DNA from: an uncultured Parabacteroides sp.
GTDB taxonomy: Bacteria; Bacteroidota; Bacteroidia; Bacteroidales; Tannerellaceae
DNA length: 55,163 bases
Direction: 5' to 3'
Assembly: GCA_937894065.1 (NCBI GenBank)
Contig: CALCST010000032.1
Location: forward strand, 1-55,163
Positions 50,368 through 55,163 of the stretch are shown here, piece by piece. The notes below the pieces were generated by a model. The model ran no database searches, had not been told where the DNA came from, and saw nothing but the letters and a program-made list of their open reading frames with translations. The translations under genes and the position numbers were made by a program. The first letter of the stretch is position 1. Each line of letters opens with the position of its first letter.

Positions 50368-52611
50368 TTATTTATAAGTCTCGCTCAAAGTAAATTCAAG
50401 TTTACCGGCATTGACCAAATCTTCATGTGAAATAGTAAAGCCTTTAAGTTTCTTTCCTCCGGCTTTTACATCCTTGATGTATATTGACTCAGGAGAAGAA
50501 TGTTTTGACTCGATTACCAATTCTCCTTTTGGATAATATTTCTTGTCGAGCTTGATTGTCACCTTGTCGAAAGTTGGAGATGTAAGAACGAAATTTACAT
50601 CACCAGGACAAGCCGGATAGAAACCAAGCATTGAGAATATTGCCCAAGTTGACATAGTTCCGGCATCTTCATTTCCAGGAACTCCGTTAGGAGCATTGTG
50701 ATAACGGGTTTTCAGAATGTTTCTCACTTCCTTCTGAGTTCTCCATGCTTCACCCTTGAAATAGCTGAACAAATATGGATATGCAATATCCGGTTCGTTT
50801 GCTGCATCATAGTTTCCGTAATCGAACACGCTCTGAAGTTTGTTAACAAAATTCTTCTGTCCGCCCATCAATTTTGCAAGACCTTTTATATCATGAGGAA
50901 CATAGAATGTATAGTTCCAAGCATTTCCTTCATGGAATCCGGGACTTGGCTCGAAATTCTCACCCTGTTTTGGGTCAAACGGAGAATAGAATGTTCCGTC
51001 AGGCAAAATAGGACGCAATGTTCCAAAGTCCTTGCAATAATAATGTTTATATCCCATTGAGCGGTCATAGAATAGTTTTGCATCATCTTTCTTGCCCAAT
51101 TCTTTAGCGAACAAACTTAAGTTCCAGTCTGCAATGTAATATTCCAATGCGTGTGAAACAGAATTGTCGAACTGCTCACGCAAAGGAACATAACCTTTGC
51201 TGAAATAATCATTGGCATCCGGACGAAGTAAGTTATATTCACCAGGAGTTGTTGCGCCTTTCAGCATAGCTTCATAAGCAGTGTTGACATCGAAATCACG
51301 CAAACCACGCATATATGCATCAACAATATATGGGATTGATGGGTCGCCTTCCATTGTAAATGTTTCTCTACCGTAAAGTTCCCACTTAGGCAACCAACCG
51401 TTTTCCTTATACATATCAATCATTGTATTGATAATGTCGAGCTGACGGTCCGGATAAAGAAGAGTCATCAAGGTTGTTACATTTCTGTATGTATCCCACA
51501 AAGAGAATACAGTGTAACGGTTACGGTCTGTTTTGCCAACTTCAAGGCTTTCCATCTTAGGATATTCACCGTTCACATCCTGAAGGATATTAGGATGGAT
51601 CAGCAAATGATAAAGTCCTGTATAGAAAATAGTCTTTTCGTCCTTTGTTCCACCTTCAACCTGAATGCGTGAAAGGTCATTGTTCCAGCTGTCGCGCGCT
51701 GCTTTCTGAATTTCATCAAATGGGAATCCGCTGATTTCACGCTCCATATTTTCTCTCGCATTTTCTATGCTGACAAAAGAAACGCCCACTTTAACAGATA
51801 TCTGCTCGTTCTCTTCTGTATCATACTTAAACCATACACCAATATCATCACCGCTCATTTCACGATTATATTTTGTATATAGTTTATATTTTCCGGAATG
51901 AACATCCCACTGGGCTTCCACACCTTTCATTTCACGCTGTTTTTTCCAATAACCTTTTTCTTTTGGAGCTTTGCTGAGCTTCATGACAAAATATATTGGG
52001 AAAACAGCCTGAGGATTATAACAGAATGTTCCAAGCAATTTACTTCCTTCGATTTCTGTGTCGCTAACGAAACGAACTGAAGCACCGGTTTCATTAGTCA
52101 ATCCTTCTCCCAAATTAAGCAAAATATTTCCCTGTCCTTTCGGGAAAGTGAAACGGCTCAATCCGGTACGCATTGTAGCTGTTGCTTCTGCCTTGATGTT
52201 GTATTTTGTCAGTGTCGTACTGTAATATCCCGGAGTTGCAACTTCGTTCTTATAGTGACTGCCGTAATTACGGAAATCCACGTCCAATTCTCCGGTTGTT
52301 GGCATAAGTAGCAAACTTCCAAGTTCAGGACATCCCACACCACTCAAGTTAACGTGAGAAAATCCGGTGAAAAAGTCATTATCTGATGAATAAGGAGTTG
52401 ACCACCACTGACTGTCTTTATCAAACTTGTTGGTTTCCGAACCCATCACATTGAAGGGAGTCACATTCATCATACCCTGCGGACAAACTGCACCTGGATT
52501 TGTTGTCCCATAGTTACTTGTTCCGATAAACGGATTCACATAATCTACAGGCTGTTGTGCAGAGGCTACCAAACCTCCACACAGTAATAAACTTAAGAGT
52601 TGTTTCTTCAT
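50368..52611 (-). CDS. GH92-family alpha-mannosidase
   Basis: A 747-residue exported glycosidase with signal peptide (cut near VASAQQ). The opening VDYVNPFIGTSNYGTTNPG and QGMMNVTPFN, then SLWDTYRNVTTLMTL, GDPSIPYIVDAYMRG, GFHEGNAWNYTFYVPHD and PGNEDAGTMSTWAIFSMLGFYP are all diagnostic of GH92, calcium-dependent exo-alpha-mannosidases (mostly alpha-1,2) that work by inversion. It probably trims high-mannose N-glycans in the periplasm. It follows the GH20 gene by 160 bases on the same strand. Five perfect octamer repeats lie 12 bases before its start codon. Confidence 0.95.
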   Translation of the reverse strand: MKKQLLSLLLCGGLVASAQQPVDYVNPFIGTSNYGTTNPGAVCPQGMMNVTPFNVMGSETNKFDKDSQWWSTPYSSDNDFFTGFSHVNLSGVGCPELGSLLLMPTTGELDVDFRNYGSHYKNEVATPGYYSTTLTKYNIKAEATATMRTGLSRFTFPKGQGNILLNLGEGLTNETGASVRFVSDTEIEGSKLLGTFCYNPQAVFPIYFVMKLSKAPKEKGYWKKQREMKGVEAQWDVHSGKYKLYTKYNREMSGDDIGVWFKYDTEENEQISVKVGVSFVSIENARENMEREISGFPFDEIQKAARDSWNNDLSRIQVEGGTKDEKTIFYTGLYHLLIHPNILQDVNGEYPKMESLEVGKTDRNRYTVFSLWDTYRNVTTLMTLLYPDRQLDIINTMIDMYKENGWLPKWELYGRETFTMEGDPSIPYIVDAYMRGLRDFDVNTAYEAMLKGATTPGEYNLLRPDANDYFSKGYVPLREQFDNSVSHALEYYIADWNLSLFAKELGKKDDAKLFYDRSMGYKHYYCKDFGTLRPILPDGTFYSPFDPKQGENFEPSPGFHEGNAWNYTFYVPHDIKGLAKLMGGQKNFVNKLQSVFDYGNYDAANEPDIAYPYLFSYFKGEAWRTQKEVRNILKTRYHNAPNGVPGNEDAGTMSTWAIFSMLGFYPACPGDVNFVLTSPTFDKVTIKLDKKYYPKGELVIESKHSSPESIYIKDVKAGGKKLKGFTISHEDLVNAGKLEFTLSETYK

Positions 52612-52623
52612 TATATAATTTAA

Positions 52624-52663
52624 GTTTTTGAGTTTTTGAGTTTTTGAGTTTTTGAGTTTTTGA
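52624..52663. repeat. Five perfect tandem GTTTTTGA octamers in the GH92 leader
   Basis: Five uninterrupted identical 8-bp units, plus a partial sixth ending in C, ending 12 bases upstream of the GH92 ATG. In the mRNA they read TCAAAAAC five times just ahead of the ribosome-binding region. Confidence 0.92.
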
Positions 52664-52771
52664 GTTTCTAATTCGGTTTAACTTTTTCTACAAATTACAA
52701 GAACAAAAAATCAACACTATTCTTTTCAGAAATGCTTGTCAACTTGTTTTCCCATTAACTTGCAACCCGAA

Positions 52772-54946
52772 TTACCATATTACTATCTCATCAACGAAAA
52801 TAAATCCTTTAGGATTCTTTGCCTTGATTTTCACGTAGCGTGCTTTCCAGTTTCCTTCAAAAGTATATTCCTGGAAAAGTAAATCTGAGTTATCCTTTGC
52901 TATATTAGTTGGAACAACACCTTGAGAAGTAAAATTCACACCATCTTCAGATGTCAACAGCTCTACGTTTTCAGGCTGATAAACTCCCGGACCGATTAGC
53001 TGCATCCAGCGTGAAGATATCTTATGCAATTCTGTCACCTCGCCCATATCAACTACACAATCAAGATTATCAAGATACCCCTGCCAGCGTCCGTCCAGAT
53101 ACGTAAGTCCTCCACGATAACCGTCGAGCAACGCATTCATTCCACCTGCCATATAACCCGGATATAGTTTGCTGTTATACTTTATCGACTTGTTTATTCC
53201 ACGGTGATAATCCACACGTTTTACAGTCGGTTCGCCCTGCAAAGCTCCGTCAACAAATATTCCTGCACAGATATCTGCAGAATCTTTTACCATAATAGAG
53301 CCATTATATAATGCTGAAGAAGCATCAGGAGTTGTACCATCTGTTGTATATCTTATTTCTACCGGATACTTCTCTGCATCAAGGAACACAGAAATCTGTT
53401 TCTTCAATGTATCAACCGACATTGTCACTTCAATCTCATTCGACAATGTGAAAGTATTTATTCCTTTCTTCTGCAGAATAGGTATGTGAGCATTCATTCG
53501 AGGCTTGAAGTCATCCCACGAACGCAACTCCTGAGCTGTCCATCCAATTTCGGCCACTGCCAAAGCACGTGGGAACATCATATATTCAAGATGTTCTTCT
53601 GTAGGGATATATTCTGTCCATGTATTAGCCTGAACACCCAGGAAATGTTTTTCCTGCTCAGCAGTCAATGAATCTTTCGGTATAGGATTATAGCTGTACA
53701 CTTTCTTTATTGGAGTATAACCACCGATGGCATATGGCTGAGTATTTGGGAATGCCTGATAGAAATCGAAATACATATAATTACCCGGAGTCATAACCAC
53801 ATCATGTCCCATTCTTGCAGATTTGAAACCGGCAGCTTCGCCACGCCATGACATAACGGCTGCATTCGGAGCAAGTCCACCTTCAAGAATTTCGTCCCAT
53901 CCGATAAGTTTACGACCTTTTGAATTAAGGAATTCTTCTGCACGATGAATCATATAACTCTGCAATTCGTCAACATGCTTCATTCCTTCCTTTTTCATAA
54001 GAGCCTGACATTTCGGACAAGTTTTCCAGTTGCCCTTTCCTGCCTCATCGCCTCCGATATGTATATATTCAGAAGGGAAAAGCTCCATGATTTCAGTCAG
54101 AACATCTTCCATGAAAGTATATGTCTTTTCATTTCCTATACAGAAATCACCGCCAGTATAAGGTTTTCCCTTACAACATAACTCAGGATAAGCAGCAAAT
54201 ACTTCTTCTGAATGACCTGGGAATTCGATTTCCGGAAGCACTACAATATGTTTCTTGGAAGCATAGGCAACGATATCACGAATGTCCTGTTTTGTGTAGT
54301 ATCCTCCATATGAGCCTTCAGTTCCTTCCGGTACATATTTACGGTCTTTGCCATCCCACCATTTACGCCAGTCTGATTCTGTACGTGCAGAACCATGGCT
54401 AGTCAGACGTGGATATTTATCTATCTCAATTCTCCAACCACCGGCATCAGTAAGATGAAAATGAAAACGGTTCATTTTATAGAATGCCATCACATCAATG
54501 ATTTTCATCACTTCCTCCTTTGGGAAGAAATGACGGGAAACATCTAGGTGCAAACCTCTATAAGGGAAACGAGGACTGTCTGAAATTGTCACATAAGGAA
54601 GTCCTTCCGGCTGAAGGAGCTGAAGCAATGTCTGCTGTGCATAAAACAATCCGGCATCTGATGCGGCTTCAATGTTTACACCCTTACTGTCAACTGTCAA
54701 TCGATATGCTTCACTTCCCTGCGAAGCCAAATCGTCAACAATCTGATATTTTACCTTATCAGAATTTTCTGCAAAGAGAGCAGCACTGTCAGTTTTGAAG
54801 AATCCTTTCTGGAATTGCATGCTCTGCGGCTTTGGAATCAGATTAGGATTTGGCTGAACAGCTTCATCACTGCAACCAACGATTCCCAACATGCAGAAAG
54901 AAACTGCTCCAATAATTATTTGTTTAGTTTGCTTTGGCAATAACAT
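52772..54946 (-). CDS. GH20 beta-N-acetylhexosaminidase with C-terminal discoidin-like domain
   Basis: A 724-residue lipoprotein (lipobox GIVGC, Cys25). The GH20b N-terminal domain (about 30-125) precedes the catalytic barrel, with FPYRGLHLDVSRHF, FHFHLTDAGGWRIEID, PEIEFPGHS and the catalytic pair Asp300-Glu301 in HIGGDEAGKGNW. After the barrel come a chitobiase-like C-terminal part (EIRYTTDGTTPDASS) and an F5/8 type C-like sugar-binding domain with YLDGRWQGYLDNLDCVVDMG. It removes terminal GlcNAc or GalNAc from glycans by substrate-assisted catalysis. Paired with the downstream GH92 mannosidase, which fits N-glycan breakdown. Confidence 0.95.
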   Translation of the reverse strand: MLLPKQTKQIIIGAVSFCMLGIVGCSDEAVQPNPNLIPKPQSMQFQKGFFKTDSAALFAENSDKVKYQIVDDLASQGSEAYRLTVDSKGVNIEAASDAGLFYAQQTLLQLLQPEGLPYVTISDSPRFPYRGLHLDVSRHFFPKEEVMKIIDVMAFYKMNRFHFHLTDAGGWRIEIDKYPRLTSHGSARTESDWRKWWDGKDRKYVPEGTEGSYGGYYTKQDIRDIVAYASKKHIVVLPEIEFPGHSEEVFAAYPELCCKGKPYTGGDFCIGNEKTYTFMEDVLTEIMELFPSEYIHIGGDEAGKGNWKTCPKCQALMKKEGMKHVDELQSYMIHRAEEFLNSKGRKLIGWDEILEGGLAPNAAVMSWRGEAAGFKSARMGHDVVMTPGNYMYFDFYQAFPNTQPYAIGGYTPIKKVYSYNPIPKDSLTAEQEKHFLGVQANTWTEYIPTEEHLEYMMFPRALAVAEIGWTAQELRSWDDFKPRMNAHIPILQKKGINTFTLSNEIEVTMSVDTLKKQISVFLDAEKYPVEIRYTTDGTTPDASSALYNGSIMVKDSADICAGIFVDGALQGEPTVKRVDYHRGINKSIKYNSKLYPGYMAGGMNALLDGYRGGLTYLDGRWQGYLDNLDCVVDMGEVTELHKISSRWMQLIGPGVYQPENVELLTSEDGVNFTSQGVVPTNIAKDNSDLLFQEYTFEGNWKARYVKIKAKNPKGFIFVDEIVIW

Positions 54947-54979
54947 AATGTGTATTGTTTATTGTATTAATATATTTCA

Positions 54980-55010
54980 CAAATTTACTTATTTTATTCT
55001 ATTTCACAAG
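54980..55010 (-). promoter_or_regulatory. Promoter of the GH20 gene
   Basis: Minus-strand CTTG (55007-55010), 19-bp spacer and TAAATTTG (54980-54987) fit the Bacteroides pattern with one mismatch in the -33 box; start near 54973, leader about 27 bases. Confidence 0.6.
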
Positions 55011-55116
55011 ATTTTATATCCAAATAAGGAACCTGTTCCGTATAAGAAATCCACTGAAAGCAAAATCTTTTAGTAAAAACAGGATATATTGAAAAAAAGC
55101 TGCCTATGTTTTGATA

Positions 55117-55163
55117 TGACCCCCAAAAGTTGGACGGTTTAACATTATATTAGGAGGCGGACT
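55117..55163 (+). mobile_element. Left end of a probable IS3-family insertion sequence (partial)
   Basis: The window ends inside a sequence starting TGACCCCCAAAAGTTGGAC, which matches the terminal inverted repeats typical of IS3-family elements (IS150-like group). A strong ribosome-binding sequence (AGGAGG, 55153-55158) follows, as expected just ahead of the orfA transposase start. No transposase codons are inside the window, so the assignment rests on the end sequence only. Confidence 0.6.

Overview
The window reads as a Bacteroidales chromosome, most likely Bacteroides/Phocaeicola-like. Evidence: two SusC/SusD pairs, a hybrid two-component regulator with an AraC output domain, the fused patatin-barrel protein, DUF4293 and the Bacteroidetes-type RNA polymerase omega, and many promoters matching the Bacteroides pattern TTTG-N19/20-TAnnTTTG. 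The genus cannot be fixed from the sequence alone.

Layout. Positions 1-24600 are mostly core genes: the end of gap; miaA-kdsA; a patatin/outer-membrane-barrel protein with a DUF418 membrane protein; a Leu(GAG)-Leu(CAG)-Gly(GCC) tRNA operon; xth; a DUF2400/GtrA pair; thrS-infC-rpmI-rplT; an M1 aminopeptidase with DUF4268; an M16 peptidase; a rubrerythrin; bamD-omega-DUF4293; paaK with an ACT protein; an MFS transporter overlapping a lipocalin. Positions 24700-31500 hold a SusC/SusD pair and its presumed regulator, a hybrid two-component protein whose kinase half looks dead.

Positions 31650-49560 are the most unusual part. A same-strand run reads, in transcription order: SusC, SusD, IclR regulator, beta-propeller plus diheme cytochrome c, RidA/chorismatase-like protein, cupin lipoprotein, a 1329-residue NPCBM/propeller/diheme/SUMF1 protein, VOC, DhaK, DhaL, LsrF-like aldolase/thiolase, propeller lipoprotein, VOC. 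The two cytochromes resemble the alpha subunit and a beta-gamma fusion of anammox hydrazine synthase in their domain order. Here they sit with carbohydrate import and a kinase/aldolase module, so I read this as a candidate undescribed system: import of a glycan-derived compound, periplasmic haem-dependent redox conversion, then cytoplasmic phosphorylation and cleavage. The domain assignments rest on remembered architecture; the pathway is inference.

Positions 50300-54950 carry a GH20 hexosaminidase and a GH92 mannosidase, a pair suited to host N-glycan degradation. The right edge enters what looks like an IS3-family insertion sequence.

Two kinds of intergenic repeat stand out. Tandem 8-bp units (GTTTTTGA-type and (G/T)TGAC(G/A)AG-type) lie in the leaders of several genes. 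Degenerate arrays with a 22-nt period occur at three separate loci with different unit sequences.
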